64,000 nucleotides of DNA from Sphaerochaeta sp. (GTDB taxonomy: Bacteria; Spirochaetota; Spirochaetia; Sphaerochaetales; Sphaerochaetaceae), in contig JAKVPA010000005.1 in assembly GCA_022482495.1 (NCBI GenBank), positions 62,001 to 126,000 on the forward strand, given 5' to 3'. This document shows positions 25,055 to 34,233 of this stretch, piece after piece. The first letter of the stretch is position 1. The number at the start of each line of letters is the position of its first letter. The position numbers and the translations under genes are program-made. Below the pieces are notes generated by a model. That model made no database searches, was not told where the DNA came from, and saw nothing but the letters and a program-made list of their open reading frames with translations.

Positions 25055-26768
25055 TCAGGCTTTCGTCACGATTGCAGAGAGGTTGTGGTACACGATGACG
25101 TAGTCCAGGACGGAGAAAACTTCCTTTTGATATGCGGCATCGTAGGTATGTACCTGCATGAGGACTTCTTGCCGTTTGGTCAGGACATCTTCCTGACGTA
25201 CAGCCACTTTCTCTTCGATGATGATCACCTGGTTGGTCACATAGTTGATCAACGTGAAATCTGTTCGGCCATTCCCTTTGACATCTTGGCTTTTGGTCTG
25301 CCAGCCTTTGCTTTTTTCAAATGCGAAATATCCCGCAAGAAAATAGTGATAAGGGTTTCATTTCGTTTCTGATCCTGTTTGTCCGCCTTGTCGGTATAGC
25401 AAAGAATGGATTGGATTTTTTCCGTCAGTATCTCACTTGCGCCGATGGCATCCTGTTGTACGAGCAATCGAATGAATGCATTGACGTTTTTCCCCCGTTC
25501 TTCCTCGTTGCATGCATCAACCAATGTCCGGAAACAGGAAAGGACTTCATAGTTGGGAATCCGAAGAAGGTATCGTCCGTCTGCCAATTCTTTTTCCGCT
25601 GTCAGATATCCAGAGAAAAGGAGCGTCCCCATGATGGCCGCATTACTTTCCATCATGGTGTCATACACGATGGTTTTGTCTACCAGCACGTCAACCGTCT
25701 GTCGGGAAAGCAACCGCTCAAAGGCGTATTTGAGTTCCGTATTAGTGTTGCTTGAAACAAGCATTTCCTTCAGTAACGCATCTCCTGACGAGGATGCCCA
25801 ATAGTTTCCACAGAGGGCGTTCTTGTCGGCTATGGCGCGTTCGACAAAGTTCAACAAGCTGAACGGATTCTAGATGTCTTCCTTCCCTATATGGTATCCA
25901 TCATAGTTGTTCTTGACGTCTTCCATTCGCCCCTGTAATCCAAAAGTGGAAAGCAAGGCCTTTGTTTCCTCTTCAGTAAACCCGAAACCTGTCGTGAACA
26001 GAGGATCGGTGACGGTATAGATGGCAAGATTGTTCAAACCGGTGAATATCTGGTTTTTGGCGATCTGAAGGCAACCCGTGATGATGGCTGCCTGTACATT
26101 CATGTTGGTTTTCAATCCTTTGGAAAACATCGCTCCGATTATATCCCGTACAAAAGGAAAACATTCCGCTTGGTGGGCTGTATTCAAAGGTACGTCATAT
26201 TCATCGATCAAAATGATGGGGCGGATGTGATGGTAGGTGAACAGTCCCAACGAAAGGAGCGAAAGATATTTGGTGAAATCGTCCGGGGTCGCTTTTCCAT
26301 TGATGATCCGGTCAAATGTTTCCTGGTCACTTTCTGCGGTCAGTACGTTCCGGATGTAGGCGTGCCGTTGATATTCGTCTTTCAGGCAATCATTGAACTG
26401 GGCAAGAAAACCGTTGGTGTCGTTTCCCTTGATATCCTTGAAGGTCAGGAAGATGATAGGGTATTGATTTTGGAACTGCTGGCAAATCTCTTTCTCTTTG
26501 GAGATGGCAAGCCCATGAAAAAGGTATGCGTTGTCACGTTCGTCGATATCAAAGAAGTAGCGGAGCATGGAAGTGTCAATGTTTTTCCAAAACGACGAGG
26601 GCTGATGAACAGAAACAATCCATCGAGTGAAGGCTTCCCATGGAACGTTGTTTCCGTATCCGATTGGGTGAGCATCTCCCGGACAAGAGAGGTCTTGTCC
26701 ACATAGTAATATTCTCCGTCGATAAGTCTCTTGAAATCTTCCAGGCCGATCGCCGTCTTTTTCCGCAT
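25055..26768 (-). pseudogene. AAA-ATPase-like / PD-(D/E)XK nuclease-superfamily protein, decayed
   Basis: Reconstructed product of about 570 aa. It begins KKTAIGLEDFKRLIDGEYYYVDKT and has P-loop-like SPRRFGKTLTL, IILIDEYDVPLNTA, TGCLQIAKNQIFTGLNN, and a C-terminal PD-(D/E)XK core RTDFTLINYVTNQVIIIEEKV. These are the signatures of the AAA-ATPase_like plus PDDEXK_9 family, often multicopy and of unsettled function. Three lesions are visible: a frameshift near 26575 after the P-loop, an in-frame TAG at 25872-25870 where YNPFSLL is expected, and a frameshift near 25255. A nonsense codon plus shifts argues for real decay rather than only read error. Confidence 0.8.
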
Positions 26769-27098
26769 GTTGCTGGTCGTCTCCGACTGAAAGTATACCG
26801 TGAAAAAGGAAAGGAATGAATCATAGTTCATCGGAAAGAATGAGAAAAGGGTCTTCCTTCATGAGAAGAATATAAAGCAATTTCGTATGGATTCGATGGT
26901 GTCAAAAACTGTTTGTTTTTGAACGTTTGTTGGATATCTGCATGAGAAAGAAAAGCAATCACCATGATTTTCATCATAACAATCTAAATCTATTTCTTAA
27001 TATATCTGAAATTATTGATTAATAAAAATATGGTAATATTATAATAATTATATATTATATAAATAAATATAATTTATTAATTAGTAATGATAACAAAA
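26769..27098. other. AT-rich intergenic region
   Basis: About 330 bp with no convincing gene. From about 26990 to 27095 it is almost entirely A/T, with interleaved palindromes of the ATATAATTATAT kind, in sharp contrast to the GC-rich chromosome. It ends at the promoter of the sugar importer and may supply an UP-element or be a relic of insertion. Confidence 0.6.
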
Positions 27099-27127
27099 TT
27101 GACAGCTAATATATATCATGATAATCT
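27099..27127 (+). promoter_or_regulatory. Promoter of the first sugar-importer operon
   Basis: TTGACA (27099-27104), 17 bp, TAATCT (27122-27127). AAAAGGAG and ATG (27148) follow about 20 bp later. Confidence 0.65.
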
Positions 27128-27147
27128 AATATTAAAAGGAGACCGTT

Positions 27148-28410
27148 ATGAAAAAAGTGAGTATCATGTTGCTTATTGGTGTAATGGTTATTGGTTCTCT
27201 TTTCGCTCAAGGAAGCAACGAGAAGAGCAAGGCTCCCGGCAAACAGACGGTAGTGTTCTGGAATGGGTATACGGGACCAGACCGTACTGTCTTGGAAGAA
27301 TTGGTGAAGAAATACAACGAATCTCAGAATACAGTTGAGATTAAAATGGAGATCATGCCGTGGGATACGTTGTATCAAAAGTTGATGCCAGCAATGATCG
27401 CGGGTAATGCCCCTGACCTTATTGCAATGTCTGTAGGGCGATATATGGAGTATGCACAGGCAGGGAAACTGGCGAATTTGGATGATTTGCTTGCTTCGTC
27501 TTCGTTGAAGCGTGATGATTTGGTGCCAGGTTTAATGAATGCCGGTATGTACCAAGGATCGCAATACGCAATGCCGATGGCATTTGCTGCAATGGTCATG
27601 TATTATAACAAAGACATGTTCACGGCAGCAGGATTGGACCCAGACAATCCTCCAAAAACATTGACTGAGTTGCAGGACGCATGGGCTAAGCTTGTGAAAA
27701 AGGATGCCAATGGGAATGTGACCCAATATGCTCAGGCCATTGGGGTGAAATCCACCGTTGCGATGATTCCTGTCTTTATGTGGATGTACGGCGCGGAATA
27801 CATTCAGGATGGAAAAAGTGTCTTGAATTCACCTGAGGCTGTTCAGGCGCTGGAAATGCTGGCCCAAGCCTTTCAACGCAATGTGTCCCCTGTTGGGCTA
27901 ACCGGTCAGGAAGCTGATAACCTGTTCAGCGCGGGAAAAGCTGCGATTGAGTTCAATGGCCCATGGGCGATTCCTGGATTCCGTGGTGCAGGTATCAATC
28001 TTGGTATTGCGGAAGTTCCCGCGGGAAAGAATGGACGTAAAACTTGGGGTGGGGACACGATTCTAAGTATCTCAAAGGATTCCAAAGTAAAAGAAGCGGC
28101 TTGGAATTTCATCGAGTATTGGAACAGTGTTGAAGCCCAACGGACGTGGGCGCTGAAAGTAGGGTTCCCGCCAACCCGTGTGGATATGTCCGGAGATAAG
28201 GAATTGCTTGCAGGAAATCCTGATATTATCTATTTCCTGAATTCAGCAAAATACGCGGAAATCTTCATGGCTGATCAGCCCAAAAGTGGCCGTATCGATG
28301 AGGAGATCTTGGTACCGTTGTACGAAGCGGTGACAAGAGGTACTACCAAGCCAGCTGAGGCTTTGCAAGCGGCCGACGCAAAACTGAATGCGTTGTTGGC
28401 GGAAAAATAA
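27148..28410 (+). CDS. Extracellular solute-binding protein, sugar ABC importer 1
   Basis: 420 aa, family 1 (MalE-like) binding protein. The signal peptide ends SLFA/QGSNEKSK. The mature protein has TVVFWNGYTGPDRTVLEELVKKYN at the N-lobe, PDLIAMSVGRYMEYA, and the family's aromatic/glycine pattern EFNGPWAIPGFRGAGINLGIAEVP. It captures an oligosaccharide in the periplasm for the two permeases downstream. AAAGGAG lies 7 bp before the ATG. A hairpin follows the gene. Linked GH1- and GH2-type enzymes suggest a beta-linked oligosaccharide as ligand, which is an inference. Confidence 0.9.
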   Translation: MKKVSIMLLIGVMVIGSLFAQGSNEKSKAPGKQTVVFWNGYTGPDRTVLEELVKKYNESQNTVEIKMEIMPWDTLYQKLMPAMIAGNAPDLIAMSVGRYMEYAQAGKLANLDDLLASSSLKRDDLVPGLMNAGMYQGSQYAMPMAFAAMVMYYNKDMFTAAGLDPDNPPKTLTELQDAWAKLVKKDANGNVTQYAQAIGVKSTVAMIPVFMWMYGAEYIQDGKSVLNSPEAVQALEMLAQAFQRNVSPVGLTGQEADNLFSAGKAAIEFNGPWAIPGFRGAGINLGIAEVPAGKNGRKTWGGDTILSISKDSKVKEAAWNFIEYWNSVEAQRTWALKVGFPPTRVDMSGDKELLAGNPDIIYFLNSAKYAEIFMADQPKSGRIDEEILVPLYEAVTRGTTKPAEALQAADAKLNALLAEK

Positions 28411-28428
28411 GCGGTAATAATGTTTCCG

Positions 28429-28448
28429 AAGGGGGGATTTCCCCCCTT
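28429..28448 (+). terminator. G/C-tract hairpin after the sugar-binding-protein gene
   Basis: AAGGGGGG (28429-28436), ATTT loop, CCCCCCTT (28441-28448), then CTTG: the same design as at 2565-2590. It is intra-operonic, so attenuation or mRNA stabilisation is more likely than complete termination. Confidence 0.6.
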
Positions 28449-28472
28449 CTTGAAATGGGGGAGGTGGGAGTC

Positions 28473-29372
28473 ATGAAAAAACCTGTAACGTTGTCATCTC
28501 GCGTCGCCCGAGCGGGGACCCTGATGGTTTTGCCATCATTATGTATCATTGCGGTGTTTGTGTTGTATCCGATTGCAGACTCTTTCTGGATGAGTCTGCA
28601 TAATTGGAATATTTTGAAAAACACGAAATCTTTTCTTGGGCTGTCAAACTATATGCAAGCGTTTCATGACGAGCGTTTTCTCAATGCATTGAAGAATACT
28701 GTGGTTTATACCATCACCTATGTTCCGATTCTGGTTGTTTCCTCCTTACTGATTGCTGTGTTTTTGAACTATGGGTTTTCTGGTGCAGGTTTTTTTAAAA
28801 GTCTGTTTTTCCTTCCATCCATCACCAGTATGGCTATCATTGCCATTGTGTTTCGTTTTCTTTTGGATGGAGATATAGGATGGTTTTCTCTGTTTCTCCA
28901 GCGACTGGGATTCCGGTCAATGGATATTTTACGGACTCCCAGTACAGCGATGATTGCTGTCGTACTTGTTGGTGTCTGGAGATGGATGGGATTTAACATG
29001 GTAATCCTTTTGTCCGGATTGAACTCCGTTCCGGAAAGTCTCTATGAAGCAGCGGAAATGGATGGCGCAGGAAAAGTCAGACAGTTTTTCTCCATCTCAT
29101 TACCTTTAATTGTTCCTATTTTGGGGTTCACGCTGATTACCAATATTATCAGCTCCTTTCAGGCGTTTGATCAAATTTATGTAATGACGAAAGGCGGTCC
29201 GATGTTTAGTACGGAAGTTCTTGTCTACTATATCTACTATCGAGGATTCAATGTATTTGATATGGGCTACGCCTCTGCCATGGCGTTCATTTTGTTCTGC
29301 ATCATTTTAGTGTTCACGTTGTTGCAGTTACGGGGCTTTGGGAAAAAGGAAACAGAGGGAGGAATTGCATAA
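28473..29372 (+). CDS. Sugar ABC importer 1 permease, MalF-like
   Basis: 299 aa with six membrane segments beginning GTLMVLPSLCIIAVFVLYPI. The EAA loop SLYEAAEMDGAGKVRQFFSISLPLIVP marks the MalF/UgpA-type permease that docks onto the ATPase. The ATG at 28473 follows GGGAGGTGGGAG. It overlaps the next permease by one base (TAATG). No ATPase gene is nearby, so a shared MsmK/UgpC-type ATPase elsewhere is expected. Confidence 0.9.
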   Translation: MKKPVTLSSRVARAGTLMVLPSLCIIAVFVLYPIADSFWMSLHNWNILKNTKSFLGLSNYMQAFHDERFLNALKNTVVYTITYVPILVVSSLLIAVFLNYGFSGAGFFKSLFFLPSITSMAIIAIVFRFLLDGDIGWFSLFLQRLGFRSMDILRTPSTAMIAVVLVGVWRWMGFNMVILLSGLNSVPESLYEAAEMDGAGKVRQFFSISLPLIVPILGFTLITNIISSFQAFDQIYVMTKGGPMFSTEVLVYYIYYRGFNVFDMGYASAMAFILFCIILVFTLLQLRGFGKKETEGGIA

Positions 29373-30196
29373 TGAAACTCTCAAAAACCGCCAATGGGAT
29401 TATCCTGTTTGTTTTTTCTCTGGTAGGCATTGTCTTCTTTGTCCCTTTCCTCTGGATGGCATGTTCTTCATTGAAACCGGAATCAATGATCATGGGGCAT
29501 CCTGAACAGATGTTTCCTCGTTCTGTTACCCTGCAAAATTATTCGAGTCTCCTTTCAAAGATTCCCTTTGGAAGATTCTTGTTCAATTCGTTTGTATTTG
29601 CCGGTGGTATCACCATTTTTTCGTTGTTTTTTGATTCTTTGGCGGGCTACGCATTTGCCAAACTGCCATTCAAGGGCAGGGATGTTGTGTTTGTCTTGGT
29701 TCTGGTGACAATGATGATTCCCTTTCAGGTGACAATGATTCCTTTGTATCTTCTCATGAACAACCTGCATATTTTGAACACATTCCCGGGAATGATGCTG
29801 CCAAGATTGACGAACGCATTCGGTATCTACTTCATGAGGCAGTCGTTTCTTTCCGTACCTGGTGATTTAATAGATGCAGGCCGGATCGATGGCTTGAATG
29901 AATGGGGGATTTACCAACGAATTATGCTTCCTGTGGTGACAGCGAGTTTATCCACGCTAGGCGTTTTTCATTTCATGTACAACTGGAACGATTTTCTCTG
30001 GCCCATGTTGATGACAAATACAACTGATATGCAAACGCTTCCTGTGGGATTAGCCTTGTTCCAAGGAGAACATGTGATGGAGCATGGCCCCATTTTTTCC
30101 GGGGCGGTGTTGTCCATCCTGCCCATATTGATAATTTTCCTGTGTGCGCAAAAAACGTTTATCAAAGGAATCGCCCTGAGTGGGATTAAAGGATAA
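29372..30196 (+). CDS. Sugar ABC importer 1 permease, MalG-like
   Basis: 274 aa, six membrane segments (GIILFVFSLVGIVFFVPFLW at the N terminus). The coupling loop LIDAGRIDGLNEWGIYQRIMLPVV replaces the usual EAA---G with DAGRIDG, still the MalG/UgpE pattern. It ends AQKTFIKGIALSGIKG, a typical C terminus. It begins on the stop codon of its partner. The GH1-type gene starts 2 bp after its stop. Confidence 0.9.
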   Translation: MKLSKTANGIILFVFSLVGIVFFVPFLWMACSSLKPESMIMGHPEQMFPRSVTLQNYSSLLSKIPFGRFLFNSFVFAGGITIFSLFFDSLAGYAFAKLPFKGRDVVFVLVLVTMMIPFQVTMIPLYLLMNNLHILNTFPGMMLPRLTNAFGIYFMRQSFLSVPGDLIDAGRIDGLNEWGIYQRIMLPVVTASLSTLGVFHFMYNWNDFLWPMLMTNTTDMQTLPVGLALFQGEHVMEHGPIFSGAVLSILPILIIFLCAQKTFIKGIALSGIKG

Positions 30197-30198
30197 AG

Positions 30199-31401
30199 AT
30201 GATGGATACAGAATTCTTGTTTTGTTGCGGGATTGAGGATACGTTTATTGCTGATCCTTATCCTAAAACAGGAAAGGTCCTGGACGAATATGATTTGACA
30301 GGGCATTACCAGCACTGGAAGGATGATTTTGATAGAGTAAAAGGTCTTGGTTGTGATGCACTTCGTTGGGGTATCCCATGGTATCGTGTGCAACCCCAAA
30401 AGGATACGTGGGATTGGTCTTGGACGGACCAAACCATTCCGTACCTTGTTGAAGAAAAAGGCATTACGGTAATCCTTGATTTAATGCATTATGGAACACC
30501 GTTATGGATGAAAAAATCGTATCAAGATCCTGACTATCCTTCCTTTGTGGAAACATATACAGCAAAAGTAATAGAGCGATACCAGAAATACTTAAAGTTT
30601 GTCGTTCCGTATAATGAGCCCCATACAGCAGCAGAGTTTGCGGGAAGACAAGGGGTATGGCCTCCATATTCCCAAGGATTTGATGGGTATCTTTCCGTCA
30701 TGAAGGCAGTGGTGCTTGGGGCGCAGAGACAAACGAACCTCATCCAAAGGAAAGGATTACAAACCGTTCAGGTGGAGTGTTCTGGTGGATCGTTTGCGTT
30801 GGATGAAGCGACCAAAGATTTGGCACAATGGGAAACTACGGCACAGTCAATGTATTTCGACTTGTTGACTGGGCATGTGGAACGATTGTTGCCGTATGCC
30901 TCATTTTTTGGAGCGCATGGTTGGAATGAGCATGTATTAGCTGAATTCCAAACTCATGCGGCAGAAATTGGCATTATGGGCGTTAATTTTTATCCCCAAT
31001 TTTCTTTTCAAGATATTTGGATGGGGAAAGATGGTACGGTAAAAAGAAAGAACCATCCGGTATGGATTCCCGATCTTGAGCGCCTGTTACGAAAACGGTA
31101 TAACGCATATGCATGTCCAATGATCATCACCGAGACAAGTGTTCGTGATGATTTGACGATGAAGCGGTTTTGGTTGAAGGAATCGATGGAGAAAACGGTG
31201 TCTCTTTTTCGGAGTGGGTTCCCCATTCTCGGGTATACATGGTTTCCGATTATTGATATGGTCGATTGGTCTTATCGGACACAGGATGGGGAAAAAGAAA
31301 ACTTTATGGCTCGGTTTGGCTTTTGGGATGAACAGAGAAAAGAGAATTCCTGTGCGGAATTATATCGTGAATTGGTGAGGAACTATCATGGCGACAATTG
31401 A
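30199..31401 (+). CDS. GH1-like beta-glycosidase, cytoplasmic
   Basis: 400 aa, shorter than typical GH1 enzymes (~450). The barrel start FLFCCGIEDTFIADPY and HWKDDFDRVKGLGCDALRWGIPWYRV are followed by the acid/base motif VPYNEPHT (Glu near residue 139) and the nucleophile motif IITETSVRDD (Glu near 310), then GYTWFPIIDMVDWSY. It retains glutamates at both catalytic positions and has no signal peptide, so it acts on imported sugars. Substrate cannot be told; beta-glucoside or beta-galactoside is typical of the clan. It overlaps the GH2-type gene by 14 bp. Confidence 0.78.
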   Translation: MMDTEFLFCCGIEDTFIADPYPKTGKVLDEYDLTGHYQHWKDDFDRVKGLGCDALRWGIPWYRVQPQKDTWDWSWTDQTIPYLVEEKGITVILDLMHYGTPLWMKKSYQDPDYPSFVETYTAKVIERYQKYLKFVVPYNEPHTAAEFAGRQGVWPPYSQGFDGYLSVMKAVVLGAQRQTNLIQRKGLQTVQVECSGGSFALDEATKDLAQWETTAQSMYFDLLTGHVERLLPYASFFGAHGWNEHVLAEFQTHAAEIGIMGVNFYPQFSFQDIWMGKDGTVKRKNHPVWIPDLERLLRKRYNAYACPMIITETSVRDDLTMKRFWLKESMEKTVSLFRSGFPILGYTWFPIIDMVDWSYRTQDGEKENFMARFGFWDEQRKENSCAELYRELVRNYHGDN

Positions 31402-33130
31402 ACGAAGCGGATATCCGTTTCCTGATAGGGAACGGGATACATGGTCATCTCTGGATGGAATGTGGACGTTTGAAACGGATGACAGGGATGTCGGTTTGCA
31501 GAAAGAATACGGGGAGAAAGGCGTACCGTCTTCAACACAGATTCTTGTTCCTTTTGCCCCTCAGTCCCAACGTTCTGGGATCAATGATGCGTCATACCAC
31601 CCTATCCTTTGGTATGAACGGCGATTTGCCGCACCAAAAACCTCGCAACATGTTTTCCTCTGTTTTGCTGCGGTTGATTGGCATGCGGACGTCTGGGTGA
31701 ATGGTCGGTATATTGGTTCTCATGATGGGGGATATACCCCTTTTTCGTTTGACATCACTCTGTGGCTTCAGGATGATAACCGGCTTACCGTGCGTGTTTT
31801 TGACTCAAATGATACGGCGCAACCGAGGGGAAAACAGTATTGGGGGGAACATGGTGATCGTTGCTGGTATATTCCTTCTTCCGGTATTTGGCAGACGGTC
31901 TGGTTGGAATCTCGGCCCCAAATCTTTATTGAGGGTGTCGCAACCCAAACGGATGTCGACCACGAACTGGTGGAAACGACAGTGCTCGCATCATCGGAAT
32001 TGGATGGTACGTATGAGGTTCATGCGAATGTCTTTTGGAATGGGCAGCAGTTGTTGCACACAGCTGTCACTGCACAAGGACGTGAGAATCGTTTTGTTTT
32101 TCCTTTGAAACCTCTTGACGCCATTGATCCTGTCCACTTTTGGTCGCCTGAGACGCCAAACTTGTTTGATATGGAAGTCCTGTTGGTCAAAGAGGGTATT
32201 GTCTGTGACAAAATTCGGACGTACTTCGGAATGCGTAAAATTTCCGTTGAACAGGGCAGAGTGTTGTTGAACAACAGGCCGTTGTATCAGAAGTTAATCC
32301 TTGACCAAGGGTATTGGCCGGAAGGTCTGCTTACTGTTGATGATGATGAGGCGATCAAGAGAGATATCCTTCTTGTCAAGCAGATGGGTTTCAATGGGGT
32401 ACGTATGCACCAGAAGATTGAGTGCAGTCGGTTTTTGTATTGGGCTGATAAATTGGGGCTCCTTGTGTGGGAGGAATTGCCGAGTGCATATCAGTTTTCT
32501 ACCACAATGAAACAGGATATGTTTGACTTGCTCCAAGAAACCATCAAGCGTGATAAAAACCATCCATCAATCATATGCTGGGTATTATTGAATGAATCCT
32601 GGGGGGTGAGGGATATCTATGCCAATGAAGCGCAACAACGGTTTGCGGTCGCCTTGTACCATATGGCAAAATCATTGGATCCTACTCGATTAGTGGATAG
32701 CAATGATGGATGGGATAACGTGACCTCAGACCTGTGTACAATTCATGATTACGCAAAAAATGGAAATGGTTGGAAAGAGACTTCACATTTGGTGCAAGGT
32801 TCGTTGCAAGGCCGTTCCCGGTATGCAAAAGGATATGCGTATGGAGGTCAGCCTGTTCTGATCACTGAATTCGGAGGGATTGCCCTTACAAAGGATCTCC
32901 ATGATGGGAATTGGGGGTATGAAAAAGGAGAACCTAATGTCCTTTCCTTTACCGAACGGTTTTCCCAGCTTTTGCAATCGATCACCTCAAATCCTGATAT
33001 CCAAGGGTTTTGCTACACACAACTGACGGATGTGATGCAGGAAGTGAATGGATTGCTTGATGAGCAAAGAAATCCGAAGATCCCGGTGGAAGAGATCCGA
33101 CGCTTACTCCAAGGAAACAACGAGCTTTAG
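31388..33130 (+). CDS. GH2-family beta-galactosidase/beta-glucuronidase-like enzyme
   Basis: 580 aa with the three-part GH2 plan: N-terminal jelly roll (WSSLDGMWTFETDD ... HADVWVNGRYIGSHDGGYTPF), immunoglobulin-like middle domain (residues ~190-270), and TIM barrel (RPLYQKLILDQGYWPEGL). Catalytic residues are visible: WVLLNESWGV (acid/base Glu, near 402) and VLITEFGGIAL (nucleophile, near 493). No signal peptide. Its C terminus overlaps the convergent regulator gene by 27 bp. Activity within GH2 (galactosidase, glucuronidase, mannosidase) is not determinable here. Confidence 0.88.
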   Translation: MATIERSGYPFPDRERDTWSSLDGMWTFETDDRDVGLQKEYGEKGVPSSTQILVPFAPQSQRSGINDASYHPILWYERRFAAPKTSQHVFLCFAAVDWHADVWVNGRYIGSHDGGYTPFSFDITLWLQDDNRLTVRVFDSNDTAQPRGKQYWGEHGDRCWYIPSSGIWQTVWLESRPQIFIEGVATQTDVDHELVETTVLASSELDGTYEVHANVFWNGQQLLHTAVTAQGRENRFVFPLKPLDAIDPVHFWSPETPNLFDMEVLLVKEGIVCDKIRTYFGMRKISVEQGRVLLNNRPLYQKLILDQGYWPEGLLTVDDDEAIKRDILLVKQMGFNGVRMHQKIECSRFLYWADKLGLLVWEELPSAYQFSTTMKQDMFDLLQETIKRDKNHPSIICWVLLNESWGVRDIYANEAQQRFAVALYHMAKSLDPTRLVDSNDGWDNVTSDLCTIHDYAKNGNGWKETSHLVQGSLQGRSRYAKGYAYGGQPVLITEFGGIALTKDLHDGNWGYEKGEPNVLSFTERFSQLLQSITSNPDIQGFCYTQLTDVMQEVNGLLDEQRNPKIPVEEIRRLLQGNNEL

Positions 33131-34033
33131 GTCTTGGGCATAATTCCCAAAGGTAGATCCGAAAACATTCAGTCCACCACGATTGATTGCGGATTCTTTC
33201 ACGCCTATTCGTATGGAGATGGAGTCGTATGCTTGGATGCGTAACGCATTGACGGTGACGTCAGTGCGTTTGGTATGATCGATCCATGTTCCTTGATGAT
33301 CGATCACCCAAGTTTTCAAGAACCCGTATTGTGTGTCATTGGTGTTCCACCATCCAGGGGTGAATGAGCCTCGATCCCCTCCCATATCTCCCGGAGAAGT
33401 CCACGTTCCGACTTCCAGTCCGTTGATCCACAATGTGATGTCTGATGGCCAGTTGTTGTTATGGCCGGGATATTCGGAACAGATTTCCGCAGAAAAGCTG
33501 ATACATCGAATATGGGCATCTTGGGTAAAATTCTTTGGGAATCGGTATTCGAGAAAACCATAGGAAAACCAGATGAGACCGGCAGATGCTCGTCGTGGGT
33601 CCAGGAATGAACTGGGGTTGTCATACAGCCCAATCACGGAATGGTCTGAAATGATGCCGCAAGGTGCAGTAACTGAATAATCGGAAAATAATCCGATGGG
33701 CATTTCTGTTTCTATGGTTCTGGATTTCTTCTGTTCTTGGATTGTGTTTTCAAAGAGCGGAAGTAAGATTTTGTCATACTTTAAAGAACAAAGCTTCTGG
33801 ACGCCTTTTCCCTTTGCCGGGATCTGTTTGGACTCAACCAATCCTGCTTTCTCAAGCAATAACATATTGGTGGTACAGGTTGATTGCGGAATATCCAATG
33901 CGACGCATAACTGTGATATGTTCATAGATTGTTTATGCAGAAGTACAAGCATTTCCCTACGTATAGGGGAATCAAGTGCCCGAGCAATTACAGCGATATC
34001 AGAAAATGAAGAGAAACAAAGTGGTTGGCTCAT
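33104..34033 (-). CDS. ArsR-type wHTH regulator with C-terminal beta-sandwich sensor domain
   Basis: 309 aa. Residues ~10-100 are an ArsR-like winged helix (VIARALDSPIRREMLVLLHKQ, NISQLCVALDIPQSTCTTNM). Residues ~125-309 look all-beta, with conserved patches IGLYDNPSSFLDPRRASAG, ISFSAEICSEYPGHNNNWP and GGDRGSFTPGWWN. This is a recognisable architecture for carbohydrate-linked regulators, but the ligand is unknown to me. It is convergent with the GH2-type gene (27 bp overlap) and likely senses a product of the hydrolase locus. Transcription may begin at the start codon. Confidence 0.7.
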   Translation of the reverse strand: MSQPLCFSSFSDIAVIARALDSPIRREMLVLLHKQSMNISQLCVALDIPQSTCTTNMLLLEKAGLVESKQIPAKGKGVQKLCSLKYDKILLPLFENTIQEQKKSRTIETEMPIGLFSDYSVTAPCGIISDHSVIGLYDNPSSFLDPRRASAGLIWFSYGFLEYRFPKNFTQDAHIRCISFSAEICSEYPGHNNNWPSDITLWINGLEVGTWTSPGDMGGDRGSFTPGWWNTNDTQYGFLKTWVIDHQGTWIDHTKRTDVTVNALRIQAYDSISIRIGVKESAINRGGLNVFGSTFGNYAQDLKLVVSLE

Positions 34034-34039
34034 GAGGCA

Positions 34040-34068
34040 AAGATATCATGTTCAATGGATACAAACAA
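34040..34068 (-). promoter_or_regulatory. Leaderless-type promoter of the ArsR-like regulator
   Basis: On the minus strand TTGTTT (34068-34063), 17 bp, TATCTT (34045-34040), then six bases to the ATG at 34033. No Shine-Dalgarno sequence. Confidence 0.45.
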
Positions 34069-34168
34069 GGGAGTTGAGTAGAGCTTATGTATCATTTCCT
34101 AATCATCTGCATTATTTAGTATACAATTCCAACAAAGATTATGGATTGATGATCAATACGAAAATAAC

Positions 34169-34219
34169 TTGACGTGTGGGGAAAAGAGTGTATACTAAAT
34201 AAAAATGATAGCGCTAACA
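34169..34219 (+). promoter_or_regulatory. lacI-type promoter with overlapping operator
   Basis: TTGACG (34169-34174), 16 bp, TATACT (34191-34196). The LacI-family operator TGATAGCGCTAACA (34206-34219) covers the transcription start, so the regulator probably represses itself. Confidence 0.7.
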
Positions 34220-34233
34220 TAGCAAAGGAAATC

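Noticed and set aside
27000-27095. CRISPR array or origin in the AT-rich stretch
   Set aside because: No regularly spaced repeats and no DnaA-box cluster; only short A/T palindromes.
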